In this document: piece after piece, positions 17,230 through 26,574 of the stretch
Layout: every line of letters starts with the position of its first letter
How positions within the stretch are numbered: position 1 is the first letter of the stretch
Assembly (NCBI GenBank): GCA_947626415.1
Contig: CANQSA010000012.1
Location: 1-64,000 of the forward strand
DNA from: an uncultured Lachnospiraceae bacterium
GTDB taxonomy: Bacteria > Bacillota > Clostridia > Lachnospirales > Lachnospiraceae
Reading direction: 5' to 3'
Length of the DNA stretch: 64,000 nt
Notes under the pieces: model-generated
Told to the model about the DNA's origin: nothing
Databases searched by the model: none
What the model saw: only the letters and a program-made list of their open reading frames with translations
Position numbers and translations under genes: made by a program

Positions 17230-18408
17230 TTAATAAGCCTTCAGCAGCCGGACGATTTTCTGCGCGATCCGGTAAAGCGGGCCTTCCAATTCTTTCCGCG
17301 CATTTTTCAGCTCTGTACGGATGGCAATGTGCTGCGGGCAGTGCTTCTCACATCGGCCGCATTCGACACAGTTGGAAGCGGCAGTGGAAGTTTTCCGCAT
17401 GGCGGTACACATAAAATATTCTTTCAGGGCGGAAAATTTTCCTTCGCTGTAGCGGCGGTTATACGCCGCGAAGGTGCCGGGAATGTCTACGTGTTTCGGA
17501 CAGGGCATACAGTAACCGCAGCCGGTACAGCCTACCTTCATTTTGGCGTTGATGGCCTTTACGACGCGGCGCAGCATTTTCTCTTCTTCAGGTCCCAGCT
17601 CACCGGCCGCTGCCGTGGAGGCAGTGCGGATGTTGTCTCGCACCATCTGCATGGAGTTCATACCGGAAAGGACGCAGGTTACCTCCGGTTGATTCCACAG
17701 CCAGCGGAATGCCCACTGTGCCGGAGTGTGTTTTACCGGATAATCCGTGAAAATCCGTTTTGCTTTTTCCGGCAGACGCGTTACCAGTCTGCCGCCCCGC
17801 AGCGGCTCCATAATGATGACGGGCATCCCCTTCCCGCTGGCATAGTGCAGTCCCCGGCGGCCGGCCTGGGAGTGTTCGTCCATATAGTTATACTGGATCT
17901 GGCAGAAATCCCAGTCATAGGCGTCTGCCAGTCTGCAGAACATATCGGAATTGCCGTGATAGGAAAATCCGATCTGCCGGATGGCGCCGCATTTCCGTTT
18001 CTCTTCCAGCCACGTTAAGATCCCCAGCGCCTTCAGCCGTTCCCAGGTCTGGATATCGGTCAGCATGTGCATGAGATAATAGTCGATGTGATCGGTCTGC
18101 AGCCGTGTCAGCTGCTCCTGAAACAGTTTCTCCATTCCTTCCGCACTGTGGATCAGGTAATGCGGCAGTTTGGTCGCGATAAAAACTTTGTCCCGGATTT
18201 TATTTTTCTGCAGGATCTTACCCAGCGCAGCTTCGCTTCCCGGATAGATATAGGCGGTGTCATAGTAGTTGACGCCCGCTCGGAAAGCGGCCATGATCTC
18301 CCGTTCCGTTTCCGCAAGATCGATCCGCCCCAGTTTCTGCGGAAACCGCATACAGCCGAAGCCGAGAATTGAAATTTTATTTCCGTATCTGTCTGTCCTG
18401 TAATTCAT
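17230..18408 (-). CDS. Aldo/keto reductase with two 4Fe-4S ferredoxin motifs
   Basis: A 392-residue protein. The start at 18408 (MNYRTDRYGN) has AGGGGGTG upstream and matches family N-termini; a longer reading to 18510 is not supported. Residues 1-290 form the NADP-dependent TIM-barrel fold (GFGCMRFP, YYDTAYIYPGSE). The C-terminal 100 residues carry CTGCGYCMPCP and CVECGRCEKHCP, ligands for two iron-sulfur clusters. This fused family is common in clostridia; substrates are unknown. It is probably a cytoplasmic redox enzyme linking ferredoxin-type electron carriers to carbonyl reduction. It lies 25 bases upstream of the phosphodiesterase on the same strand, so the two may share a transcript. 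Confidence 0.9.
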   Translation of the reverse strand: MNYRTDRYGNKISILGFGCMRFPQKLGRIDLAETEREIMAAFRAGVNYYDTAYIYPGSEAALGKILQKNKIRDKVFIATKLPHYLIHSAEGMEKLFQEQLTRLQTDHIDYYLMHMLTDIQTWERLKALGILTWLEEKRKCGAIRQIGFSYHGNSDMFCRLADAYDWDFCQIQYNYMDEHSQAGRRGLHYASGKGMPVIIMEPLRGGRLVTRLPEKAKRIFTDYPVKHTPAQWAFRWLWNQPEVTCVLSGMNSMQMVRDNIRTASTAAAGELGPEEEKMLRRVVKAINAKMKVGCTGCGYCMPCPKHVDIPGTFAAYNRRYSEGKFSALKEYFMCTAMRKTSTAASNCVECGRCEKHCPQHIAIRTELKNARKELEGPLYRIAQKIVRLLKAY

Positions 18409-18564
18409 AATGGTTGCACACCCCCTGTTTTCGGATTTGATATCTGTCTCTACTATAGTGAAAACGCAGGGAAAGGTCAAGGATAGAAAGCGGGAATTTG
18501 GAAAAAACATGCATATTCGGCAGCGGTTTTTATTATCCTAAGCGTAGGAATTGCAATACCAATT

Positions 18565-18651
18565 CAGTCAAAATTTGTGCAAAATCAACAAAAATCAATC
18601 AACAATTTTGGCTGATTCGTGATTGACTTTGGATGAATTTGACTGTATACT
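18565..18651 (+). promoter_or_regulatory. Promoter and probable operator of the fru-pts operon
   Basis: TTGACT (18623-18628), exactly 17 bases, then TATACT (18646-18651). CAGTCAAAATT (18565-18575) and AATTTGACTG (18636-18645) form an inverted pair about 60 bases apart, and TTGACT recurs in the spacer. Such spaced TTGA/TCAA elements fit a DeoR-type repressor, and one is encoded at the end of this operon. The remaining bases between 18411 and 18560 show nothing distinct. Confidence 0.65.
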
Positions 18652-18703
18652 ACAGGTACAAAGTCAAACACGGGCAAAATGAGCAGGAAAAGGAGGGAAT
18701 CTA

Positions 18704-19636
18704 ATGATTTATACAGTGACCTTTAATCCGTCGCTGGATTATATTGTATCTGTCGATGACTTTCAGCTTGGTCTGACCAATCGAACAAGTTTTGAGCAAA
18801 TACTTCCGGGAGGAAAAGGGATCAATGTATCTACCGTACTGATGAATCTCGGTGTTGAAAATACGGCGCTTGGATTCGCAGCCGGCTTTACCGGTGACGA
18901 GGTCGTAAGGCGATTGGAAGAGATGGGCGTGAAAAACGGATTGATCCGGATCGAATCCGGCTTTACGAGGATCAATCTGAAACTGCGGTCGATTGACGGA
19001 ACCGAGATTAACGGGCAGGGACCGGTTATCAGTAAGGAAAAGGTACAGGAACTGATTGGGCAGATCGACGAACTGGGCGCGGGAGACGTTCTGTTTTTAT
19101 CCGGAAGCATTCCCGCATCCATGCCGGACGATATTTACCGGAAGATCATGGAAATGCTGGATGGCAGAGGGGTACAGATCGTGGTCGACGCCACCCGGGA
19201 TCTGCTGATGAATGTACTGCCGTATCATCCGTTTTTGATCAAACCCAATCACCATGAGCTGGGCGAGATTTTTGGGGTAACGCTGAAAACGAGAGCGGAA
19301 GTTGTTCCCTATGGAAAGAAGCTGCAGGAGATGGGCGCGCAGAATGTGCTGATCTCCATGGCAGGCGAAGGCGCTGTTCTGATCGCGGCGGACGGCCGGG
19401 TGTTCAGTGCGCCGGCCCCTGAGGGAAAACTGGTAAACGGAGTCGGAGCAGGAGATTCCATGGTAGCGGGATTTATGGCGGGATGGCTGGAAAAGCAGGA
19501 TTATGAACACGCATTCTACATGGGAGTTTCGGCGGGAAGCGCCAGCGCTTTTTCGGAGCAGCTGGCGGTAAAAGCGGAAATTGAAGCGGTATACCGGCAG
19601 GTAACGGAGAATGCGGGAACAATAAGCGGAGCATAA
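18704..19636 (+). CDS. fruK: 1-phosphofructokinase
   Basis: A 310-residue PfkB-family sugar kinase. It starts with IYTVTFNPSLDYIV, has the GGKGINVS substrate loop near residue 37, and the GAGDSMVAGF ATP-binding and catalytic motif with its aspartate near the C-terminus. It phosphorylates fructose 1-phosphate to fructose 1,6-bisphosphate. The next gene is the fructose-type PTS permease, which makes fructose 1-phosphate, supporting the assignment over tagatose 6-phosphate kinase. GGAGGG lies seven bases before the ATG. First gene of the operon at 18704-24340. Confidence 0.92.
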   Translation: MIYTVTFNPSLDYIVSVDDFQLGLTNRTSFEQILPGGKGINVSTVLMNLGVENTALGFAAGFTGDEVVRRLEEMGVKNGLIRIESGFTRINLKLRSIDGTEINGQGPVISKEKVQELIGQIDELGAGDVLFLSGSIPASMPDDIYRKIMEMLDGRGVQIVVDATRDLLMNVLPYHPFLIKPNHHELGEIFGVTLKTRAEVVPYGKKLQEMGAQNVLISMAGEGAVLIAADGRVFSAPAPEGKLVNGVGAGDSMVAGFMAGWLEKQDYEHAFYMGVSAGSASAFSEQLAVKAEIEAVYRQVTENAGTISGA

Positions 19637-19668
19637 AAGGAGCGGAAACGCTCCGGAATGGAGGTAAA

Positions 19669-21582
19669 ATGAGGATAACGGATTTATTAGACAAACGAAG
19701 CATCGCGTTAGATGAGAAGCCAAAGTCAAAACAGGAGGCTTTGAATGCCCTCGTAGCGCTGATGGCAAAGAGCGGGAAAATAAACGATGAAGCGGCATAC
19801 CGGAAACTGGTCTATGCGAGAGAGGAAGAGAGTACCACCGGAATCGGAGAAGGAATTGCGATTCCTCACGGTAAGGGAGACGCGGTAAATGCGCCGGGTC
19901 TGGCAGCCATGGTAGTGAAAGACGGCGTAGAATTTGATTCTCTGGACGGGGAACCGGTTACGCTGCTGTTTTTGATCGCGGCGCCCAATACAGAGGATAA
20001 CGTACATCTGGATGTGCTGAGTAAATTATCTATGATGCTGATGGATGAGAAATTCACTTCGGATTTAAGAAATGCAAAGTCTCCGGAAGAATTTCTGGCT
20101 GTCATCGATCAGGCGGACGAAGAAAAGAAGAGCGTAGACGAGCGGCTGGCCGATATGGGAGAAGCATCGGCGGATCAGGCAAAGATTCTGGCAGTTACTT
20201 CCTGCCCGACCGGAATCGCCCATACCTATATGGCTGCGGAAGGACTGGAAAAGGCGGCAAAGGAAAAAGGCTGCTTCATTAAAGTGGAGACAAGAGGCTC
20301 CGGCGGCGCGAAAAATATGCTGACGGCAAAAGAGATTGAAGAAGCGGACTGCATTATCGTAGCGGCAGACGCGCAGGTTCCGATGGAGCGGTTTGACGGA
20401 AAGAAAGTAATCGAGCGTCAGGTATCGGATGGGATCAATAAAGCCAATGAACTGATCGAGCTGGCAATGTCCGGAAATGTACCGGTTTATCACAGCGCCA
20501 GTGCGGGAAACAAGAGCACACAGCCCCAGAAGGCCGGCGGCGGAATCGGACATCAGATTTATACCCAGTTAATGAACGGCGTTTCGCATATGCTTCCGTT
20601 TGTAGTAGGCGGCGGTATTTTGATTGCGATCTCATTTTTGATCGACGGTCTGTTTGTGGATATGAATGCGCTGACAGAAGCGGAGCGCGCGAATTTCGGT
20701 ACCATTATGCCGGTGGCGGCCTGGTTTAAAAATGTGGGCGGCGTAGCGTTCGGATTTATGCTTCCGGTACTGGCGGGCTACATCGCTATGGCGATCGGCG
20801 ACAGACCGGCGCTGGCTGTTGGTTTTGTCGGCGGTATGCTGGCGGCAAACGGAAGCTCCGGTTTCCTCGGCGCGCTGGTCGCAGGATTCGCGGCAGGATA
20901 TCTGATTGTCGGCCTTCGCAAACTGTGCGATAAACTGCCGGAAACACTGGAAAAAATCGCGCCGGTACTGATCTATCCGGTGATCGGTATACTGCTCATT
21001 GGACTGGTCATGTCGTTTATTGTGGAACCGATTATGGGCGGCATTAACTCTGCATTAAACAGTGCGCTGACCAGTATGGGAAGCTCCAGCAAACTGATTC
21101 TGGGACTGATCCTCGGCGGTATGATGGCAATCGATATGGGCGGTCCGTTCAACAAGGCGGCTTATGTATTTGGTACGGCGGCTATCGCGTCCGGAAATTA
21201 CCACATTATGGCGGCAGTTATGATCGGCGGTATGACGCCTCCCTGCGCGATCGCGCTGGCAACCCTTTTGTTTAAGGATAAATTCACCAAAGAAGAGCGG
21301 GAATCCGGTCCGACCAACTTTATCATGGGCCTGGCGTTTATCACGGAAGGCGCTATTCCTTACGCGGCGGCCGATCCGCTTCATGTACTGCCGGCCTGCA
21401 TTGCGGGCTCTGCTGTGGCGGGCGCGTTATCCATGCTGTTTGGCTGTACGCTGATGGCGCCGCACGGCGGGATTTTCGTAGTACCGGTGATGGGAAACGC
21501 TCTGCTGTATCTGCTGGCGCTGGTGATCGGAACCGTTGTTTCCGCCCTGCTGCTGGGGGGTCTCAAGAAAAAAGTACAGTAA
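19669..21582 (+). CDS. fruA: Fructose-specific PTS permease, EIIABC
   Basis: A 637-residue fusion in the order EIIA-EIIB-EIIC. EIIA (1-150) has the phosphorylated His67 in GIAIPHGKG. EIIB (about 170-275) has Cys179 in VTSCPTGIAHTYMAAE, typical of the fructose class. EIIC (about 295-637) is a multi-pass membrane domain with the GFAAGYL and GGMTPPCAIALA segments. It imports fructose and phosphorylates it at C1, using phosphate from HPr and enzyme I, both encoded directly downstream. A GGAGG site precedes the ATG, 32 bases after fruK. Confidence 0.95.
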   Translation: MRITDLLDKRSIALDEKPKSKQEALNALVALMAKSGKINDEAAYRKLVYAREEESTTGIGEGIAIPHGKGDAVNAPGLAAMVVKDGVEFDSLDGEPVTLLFLIAAPNTEDNVHLDVLSKLSMMLMDEKFTSDLRNAKSPEEFLAVIDQADEEKKSVDERLADMGEASADQAKILAVTSCPTGIAHTYMAAEGLEKAAKEKGCFIKVETRGSGGAKNMLTAKEIEEADCIIVAADAQVPMERFDGKKVIERQVSDGINKANELIELAMSGNVPVYHSASAGNKSTQPQKAGGGIGHQIYTQLMNGVSHMLPFVVGGGILIAISFLIDGLFVDMNALTEAERANFGTIMPVAAWFKNVGGVAFGFMLPVLAGYIAMAIGDRPALAVGFVGGMLAANGSSGFLGALVAGFAAGYLIVGLRKLCDKLPETLEKIAPVLIYPVIGILLIGLVMSFIVEPIMGGINSALNSALTSMGSSSKLILGLILGGMMAIDMGGPFNKAAYVFGTAAIASGNYHIMAAVMIGGMTPPCAIALATLLFKDKFTKEERESGPTNFIMGLAFITEGAIPYAAADPLHVLPACIAGSAVAGALSMLFGCTLMAPHGGIFVVPVMGNALLYLLALVIGTVVSALLLGGLKKKVQ

Positions 21583-21651
21583 AACTTTGAACGGTAAAAT
21601 CCGTATTTTGTGTTATAATAAAAGATCATATGGAATTTGGAGGAAATCGAA

Positions 21652-21909
21652 ATGAGAGAATTGAAATATGTAATTACGGACCCGGAAGGAATCCATGCGC
21701 GTCCGGCAGGCCTGTTGGTAAAGGCTGTGAAAGATTTTTCATCTGAAATTAAGATCAAAAAAGGGGAAAAGGCCATGAACTGCAAAGCGATTTTCGGTGT
21801 AATGGGTCTGGGAGCCAAAAAAGGGGATGAAGTAACCCTGACCTTTGAAGGCGCGGATGAGGATGCGGCTTACGATGCAATCAGCAAATTTATGCAGGAA
21901 AATCTGTGA
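21652..21909 (+). CDS. ptsH: HPr-type phosphocarrier lacking Ser46
   Basis: An 85-residue HPr. The start at 21652 follows TTTGGAGG; a TTG start at 21637 would overlap that site. The phosphocarrier His15 is intact (GIHARPAG). At position 46, where Firmicute HPr has the serine phosphorylated by HPr kinase, the protein has alanine (NCKAIFGVMGL). It can thus pass phosphate from enzyme I to FruA but should not act as the Ser46-phosphorylated catabolite co-repressor. It may be a second HPr dedicated to this operon; whether another copy exists in the genome cannot be seen here. Confidence 0.92.
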   Translation: MRELKYVITDPEGIHARPAGLLVKAVKDFSSEIKIKKGEKAMNCKAIFGVMGLGAKKGDEVTLTFEGADEDAAYDAISKFMQENL

Positions 21910-21952
21910 TCGGAACGGCCGGAGCATTTTAGATGGAAAGGCGTGATAAAGA

Positions 21953-23596
21953 ATGGAAATCTATAAAGGAAAAAGTGTATTCGGCGGTATCGCGATCGGA
22001 AAGATCCGTGTTTACCGGAAAGGAAAACAGCAGGTAAAGCGGCAGCGGGTTACGGATACCGATGCGGAGATGGCACGTTACCGGGCGGCAAAAGAAGAAG
22101 CCGTCCGGCAGCTGCAGGGGCTTTATGAAAAGGCTTTGAAAGAAGTGGGAGAAGCCAACGCGGCCATTTTTGAAGTACACCAGATGATGCTGGACGATGA
22201 TGATTACAACGCCTCTGTAGAACATATCGTATGCAGTCAGGAAGTCAATGCGGAATATGCGGTTGCCGCGACAGGCGACAATTTCGCGCAGATGTTCGCT
22301 TCTATGGATGATGATTATATGAAAGAACGGGCTGCGGATGTACACGATATTTCCGAACGTCTGCTTACGATATTAAATGGAGCGGACAGCGCGGCAGCCG
22401 ATGCGGGAGAGCCCGCGATCATCGCTGCGGACGACCTGGCGCCCTCGGAGACAGTGCAGTTAGACAAAGATCAGGTATTGTCTTTTGTGACGGTACACGG
22501 CTCCCTCAACTCGCATACGGCGATCCTGGCAAGGACCATGGCGATCCCGGCTCTGATCGGGACGCCGCTTCCGTTAGATGAGACGGTGGACGGCAGGCTG
22601 GGCATCGTAGACGGTTCGGCAGGCGTGATCTATGTAGATCCGGATGAGGCGACTCTGGCGGCGATGCGGGAAAAGCAGCAGGCGGAAAAACAGAAAAAGG
22701 AATTGCTCCAGACGCTCAAAGGAAAAGAAAACATCACGCTTGACGGTCAAAAAGTAATGTTGTATGCTAATATCGGCAACATTAAGGACCTGGCAACCGT
22801 GCTTCAGAATGACGCGGGCGGGATCGGCCTTTTCAGAAGTGAGTTCATCTATCTGGAAAGCGATCATTATCCGACCGAGGAAGAGCAGTTCCGCATTTAT
22901 AAACAGGTAGCGGAAACCATGGGGAATAAGCGGGTGATCATCCGTACCCTGGATATCGGGGCAGATAAGAAGTGTGATTATTTCGGAATGGAGCCGGAAG
23001 AGAATCCGGCGCTGGGATATCGCGCCATCCGGATCTGCCTGACCCGGCCGGAAGTGTTTAAGACGCAGCTGCGCGCTTTGTTTCGGGCCAGTGCCTTTGG
23101 AAAAATTGCAATCATGTATCCCATGATTACCGGCATACAGGAAGTAAGACAGATCAAACAGATCGCGGAAGAGGTCAGGAAAGAGCTGACGGAACAGGGC
23201 ATCGCGATCGGCGATCCGGAGCAGGGCATTATGATCGAAACGCCGGCGGCGGTTATGGTCAGCGATATGCTTGCGAAGGAAGTAGACTTTTTCAGTATCG
23301 GCACGAACGATCTGACACAGTATACACTGGCGATCGACCGGCAGAATACGAAACTGGATGCGTTTTACGACGCGCATCACCCCGCGATCCTGCGCATGAT
23401 CTCCATGGTAGTGGAGAACGCGCATAAAGCAGGGATCTGGGCGGGGATCTGCGGTGAACTGGGCGCGGATCAGACGCTGACGCGGGAGTTTCTTGCTATG
23501 GGCGTAGATGAATTATCCGTATCGCCGGGCAGTATTCTTCCGATCCGCAAGATCGTGCTGGAAACCGATGTGGGAGCATATAAGGCAGGGAAATAA
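21953..23596 (+). CDS. ptsI: PTS enzyme I
   Basis: A 547-residue phosphoenolpyruvate-protein phosphotransferase, slightly shorter than the usual 570. The N-terminal phosphohistidine is His188 in HGSLNSHTAILAR. The C-terminal PEP-binding barrel has GIGLFRSEF, a DIGADK segment and the catalytic cysteine in AGICGELGAD. It transfers phosphate from PEP to HPr. It lies 43 bases after ptsH and stops directly before the ATG of the regulator. Finding the general PTS enzymes inside a fructose operon suggests either the only ptsHI locus or a dedicated second set. Confidence 0.93.
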   Translation: MEIYKGKSVFGGIAIGKIRVYRKGKQQVKRQRVTDTDAEMARYRAAKEEAVRQLQGLYEKALKEVGEANAAIFEVHQMMLDDDDYNASVEHIVCSQEVNAEYAVAATGDNFAQMFASMDDDYMKERAADVHDISERLLTILNGADSAAADAGEPAIIAADDLAPSETVQLDKDQVLSFVTVHGSLNSHTAILARTMAIPALIGTPLPLDETVDGRLGIVDGSAGVIYVDPDEATLAAMREKQQAEKQKKELLQTLKGKENITLDGQKVMLYANIGNIKDLATVLQNDAGGIGLFRSEFIYLESDHYPTEEEQFRIYKQVAETMGNKRVIIRTLDIGADKKCDYFGMEPEENPALGYRAIRICLTRPEVFKTQLRALFRASAFGKIAIMYPMITGIQEVRQIKQIAEEVRKELTEQGIAIGDPEQGIMIETPAAVMVSDMLAKEVDFFSIGTNDLTQYTLAIDRQNTKLDAFYDAHHPAILRMISMVVENAHKAGIWAGICGELGADQTLTREFLAMGVDELSVSPGSILPIRKIVLETDVGAYKAGK

Positions 23597-24340
23597 ATGT
23601 TAACAAAACAGCGGCAGGAAATGATCTTAAAGCTCCTGGAAGAACGGGGCAGTATTACGGCAACCGAGATACGGGATCTTCTGGGCATGTCGGAATCTAC
23701 GGTCCGAAGGGATATAACGGCGCTTGACCGGGAAGGCAAGGCGATCAAGGTATTTGGCGGAGCGGTGGCAGTCGGGCAGAAAATGACGGCGCATGAGTAT
23801 ACCGTGGCGCAGAAGCAGGATCTGAACCGGGAGGAAAAGCGCCGGATCGCAAAGTATGCGGCGTCCCTGATCGAACCGGAGGATTTTATTTATCTGGACG
23901 CGGGAACGACAACAGCAAGTATGCTGGATTTCATAACGGAAACAAAGGTTACGTTTGTGACCAATGCGGTGGCGCACGCGCAGAATCTTGCCAACCGCGG
24001 CCTGAAGGTTTTGCTGGTCGGCGGAGAGCTGAAAAGTTCAACCGAAGCGATTATCGGAAGTCAGGCAATCCGCACCATCGGCAGCTATCACTTCACAAAA
24101 GGCTTTTTCGGAACGAACGGGGTGACGAAGCAGAGCGGCTGTACCACGCCGGACGCCAATGAAGCGATGGTAAAACAGGCGGCCATGGAGCAGTGCGGAA
24201 CGTGCTATGTGCTCTGCGACAGCTCTAAATTTGACAACGTAAGCTCGGTCACCTTCGCCCCATTTTACGGGACTACCTTTCTGACAGAGCGGCTGGCTGC
24301 CGGGTATGAGGATTGTGAGAATATCGTTGTAGTGGAATGA
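23597..24340 (+). CDS. DeoR-family transcriptional repressor of the fructose operon
   Basis: A 247-residue protein with an N-terminal helix-turn-helix (ITATEIRDLLGMSESTVRRDITALDREGKAIKV region) and a C-terminal sugar-phosphate-binding domain (DAGTTTASM, NAVAHAQNL, VGGELKSSTEAIIG) typical of DeoR/GlpR regulators. FruR-like members respond to fructose 1-phosphate. It is the last gene of the fru-pts operon, starting right at the ptsI stop, which differs from the more common position ahead of fruK. It probably binds the TTGACT elements at 18565-18645. Confidence 0.88.
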   Translation: MLTKQRQEMILKLLEERGSITATEIRDLLGMSESTVRRDITALDREGKAIKVFGGAVAVGQKMTAHEYTVAQKQDLNREEKRRIAKYAASLIEPEDFIYLDAGTTTASMLDFITETKVTFVTNAVAHAQNLANRGLKVLLVGGELKSSTEAIIGSQAIRTIGSYHFTKGFFGTNGVTKQSGCTTPDANEAMVKQAAMEQCGTCYVLCDSSKFDNVSSVTFAPFYGTTFLTERLAAGYEDCENIVVVE

Positions 24341-24355
24341 AGATTGTGATATAAT
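24327..24355 (+). promoter_or_regulatory. Promoter for the tandem sugar-binding lipoprotein
   Basis: TTGTAG (24327-24332), 17 bases, TATAAT (24350-24355), partly inside the 3' end of the regulator gene and about 60 bases before the next start. Confidence 0.5.
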
Positions 24356-24416
24356 AACGGCAGGGGGAACGGAAGAAGTTAAACGCGAGGAGCAAAGAGA
24401 GAAGAGGAAAGCGGAA

Positions 24417-26513
24417 ATGAAAAGGCTGATCAGTATTCTGTTAATCATAATGATGTCGGTTTCCCTGCTGGCCGCCTGCGGGCAGGAAGAAGAAAAGGAA
24501 ACTGCGTCACAGGAAAAGGCGGTCCAAAGGGTCGGTGTGTCTATGCCGTCCAGGACGACGCAGAGATGGAATCAGGATGGAGCCTATATTGTTTCCGAAC
24601 TGCAGGCAGCAGGAATGCAGGCGGATCTGCAGTTTGCGGACGACGACAGCGACACGCAGCTGCAGCAGATCGAACAGATGATTGAAGGCGGATGTTCCGC
24701 GCTGATTATTGCGGCGGTAGACGGCTCCGCTTTAACGGAAGTGCTGAAGAAAGCGCAGGATAAAGGAATCCGGGTATTGGCGTATGACCGGATGATCATG
24801 GATTCGGCGGCAGTCAGCGCTTATATTTCCTTTAACAGTGAAACCGTCGGAAAGATTCAGGCGGAGTCGATCAGAGACGCGCTGAAACTGGATACAGCCG
24901 GGAAAACTTTTACCATAGAACTGTTTGGCGGTAGTGAGAAGGATATGAACTCCAAGGCGCTTTACGACGGAGCGATGGAAGTCCTGCAGCCTTACATAGA
25001 GGCGGGGACGTTAAAAGTAAAGTCCGGCGAGAAGGCCTTTGCGGATATTACAACGGAGCTGTGGCTGGAAGCCGTAGCCAAGGTGAGAATGCGGAAGCTC
25101 CTGAAACAATATTATGACGATTCCTATCCGGATGCGGTACTCTGCCCGAATGACAATATTGCCAGCGCTGTAGCAGAGGCGCTGATGGAGGCCGGATGCA
25201 ATCGGGAACATTTTCCCGTCATTACCGGGCAGGACGCGAATATTTTGAGTGTTCAGAACCTCCAGAGGGGTTACCAGTCCATGACGGTGTTTAAGGATAC
25301 CCGGAAGCTGGCAAAAGAAGCGGTGAGTCTGCTGAACGCGGATTCCACGATACAGCCTGCGGAACTGCAGCAAAACGGGGCGACAGAGGTGCCCTGCTAT
25401 TATCTGGAACCGGTTCCGGTAAATGTAGAGAATTATAAAGAAGTGCTGATTGACAGCGGGTACTACCGGGGCAGTCAGGTGAATGTTTATTCGGATTCTC
25501 CCGTGAAGGGAAATAAGATCGCGTATATCATCAACATGGCACACAGTGAGATCTTTGATTCCTGCGCCGCGAAAAGCATTGAAATTGCGGAAAGGCTGGG
25601 CATGAGCTGCGATACTTTCTTTTCCAATGGAGATGATGGAAAATTCAAAAAGTACATAACCGACTGTGCGAAAAAAGGATATAACGGCTTGTTTCTGTCC
25701 CACGGCGGCGAAGATTATTCCTACGAATTTCTGCAGAAACTCTGTAAAGCATATCCCGATCTGCGGATCGTAACATTTGATACGCAGTTTAAGGATGCGT
25801 CCGGTAAACCGCAGAAGATCGACGGGGTGACTCAGTTCTTTCAGGACGACGCGGATCTGGCTGAGATCCTGTTAGATTATATCTGTACGGAACTTGCGCC
25901 CGAGGCATCTCCGGCGAAGGTCCTGAAGGTATGGGTCGGCGATTATACGGCGTCTTTTGACCGCCGGGAGATCGGATATCAGAAATATGAGAAGCTCAAT
26001 AAGATCCAGACGGTTGAAACGATCGGCCCTGCCGATTATGTCAATGTGACAGAGTCGATGTATCAGGTTATGAAGGAAACGCTGAAAAAGTATGACGAGG
26101 ATGATATCGACGCGATCTGGGTGGCTTACGATGCGTATGCGCAGGGCTGCTATCGGGCAGTGATGGAGTCCGGTAAGAAGATTCCCATTGTATCTGCAGA
26201 CATCAGCAATGAAGATGTGGAATGCATGAAGGAACCCAATTCCGTCTGGAAAGCGTGCGCCTGCACAGATTTTAAAGCAAACGGGGAAATGGGCGTGCGG
26301 ATTCTCGCTTTGGAACTGAACGGCGAATACGAGCATATCACGGATATCAAGAGCGGAAAGCCGACAGATACCATAGAGATTCCGGCGTCTTTGATCACGT
26401 GGGAAAATCTGCCCGGAGAGTACGAGGAGATTGAGGATACGGCGCCGGATTCTTACGGCGCGGTCTCGAATTTTGTAACAAGCAGCTGGCTGAAAGAATA
26501 CATCGGATACTGA
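24417..26513 (+). CDS. Lipoprotein with two tandem sugar-binding-protein domains
   Basis: A 698-residue exported protein. The signal peptide ends in SLLAAC, lipidating Cys21. Residues about 38-345 form one periplasmic-binding-protein domain of the ribose/galactose/ChvE type (VGVSMPSRTTQRWNQDG, GCSALIIAAVDG, YDRMIMDS). Residues about 365-698 form a second, more divergent domain (KIAYIINMAHSEIFD, GYNGLFLSHGGED, IDAIWVAYDAYAQG). A single chain with two such domains is about twice the usual length. No ABC permease or ATPase lies nearby, so it may serve as a signalling receptor or feed a distant transporter. Its promoter-linked place after the fructose operon suggests a sugar ligand. Confidence 0.85.
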   Translation: MKRLISILLIIMMSVSLLAACGQEEEKETASQEKAVQRVGVSMPSRTTQRWNQDGAYIVSELQAAGMQADLQFADDDSDTQLQQIEQMIEGGCSALIIAAVDGSALTEVLKKAQDKGIRVLAYDRMIMDSAAVSAYISFNSETVGKIQAESIRDALKLDTAGKTFTIELFGGSEKDMNSKALYDGAMEVLQPYIEAGTLKVKSGEKAFADITTELWLEAVAKVRMRKLLKQYYDDSYPDAVLCPNDNIASAVAEALMEAGCNREHFPVITGQDANILSVQNLQRGYQSMTVFKDTRKLAKEAVSLLNADSTIQPAELQQNGATEVPCYYLEPVPVNVENYKEVLIDSGYYRGSQVNVYSDSPVKGNKIAYIINMAHSEIFDSCAAKSIEIAERLGMSCDTFFSNGDDGKFKKYITDCAKKGYNGLFLSHGGEDYSYEFLQKLCKAYPDLRIVTFDTQFKDASGKPQKIDGVTQFFQDDADLAEILLDYICTELAPEASPAKVLKVWVGDYTASFDRREIGYQKYEKLNKIQTVETIGPADYVNVTESMYQVMKETLKKYDEDDIDAIWVAYDAYAQGCYRAVMESGKKIPIVSADISNEDVECMKEPNSVWKACACTDFKANGEMGVRILALELNGEYEHITDIKSGKPTDTIEIPASLITWENLPGEYEEIEDTAPDSYGAVSNFVTSSWLKEYIGY

Positions 26514-26521
26514 TAAACTAC

Positions 26522-26550
26522 TTGACATTTTTTCCGGAATATTGTATGCT
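26522..26550 (+). promoter_or_regulatory. Promoter of the T-box leader
   Basis: TTGACA (26522-26527), 17 bases, TATGCT (26545-26550), placing transcription start near 26557, just before Stem I of the T-box. Confidence 0.75.
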
Positions 26551-26574
26551 TTTAACAGTTTTAGAAATCAAACC

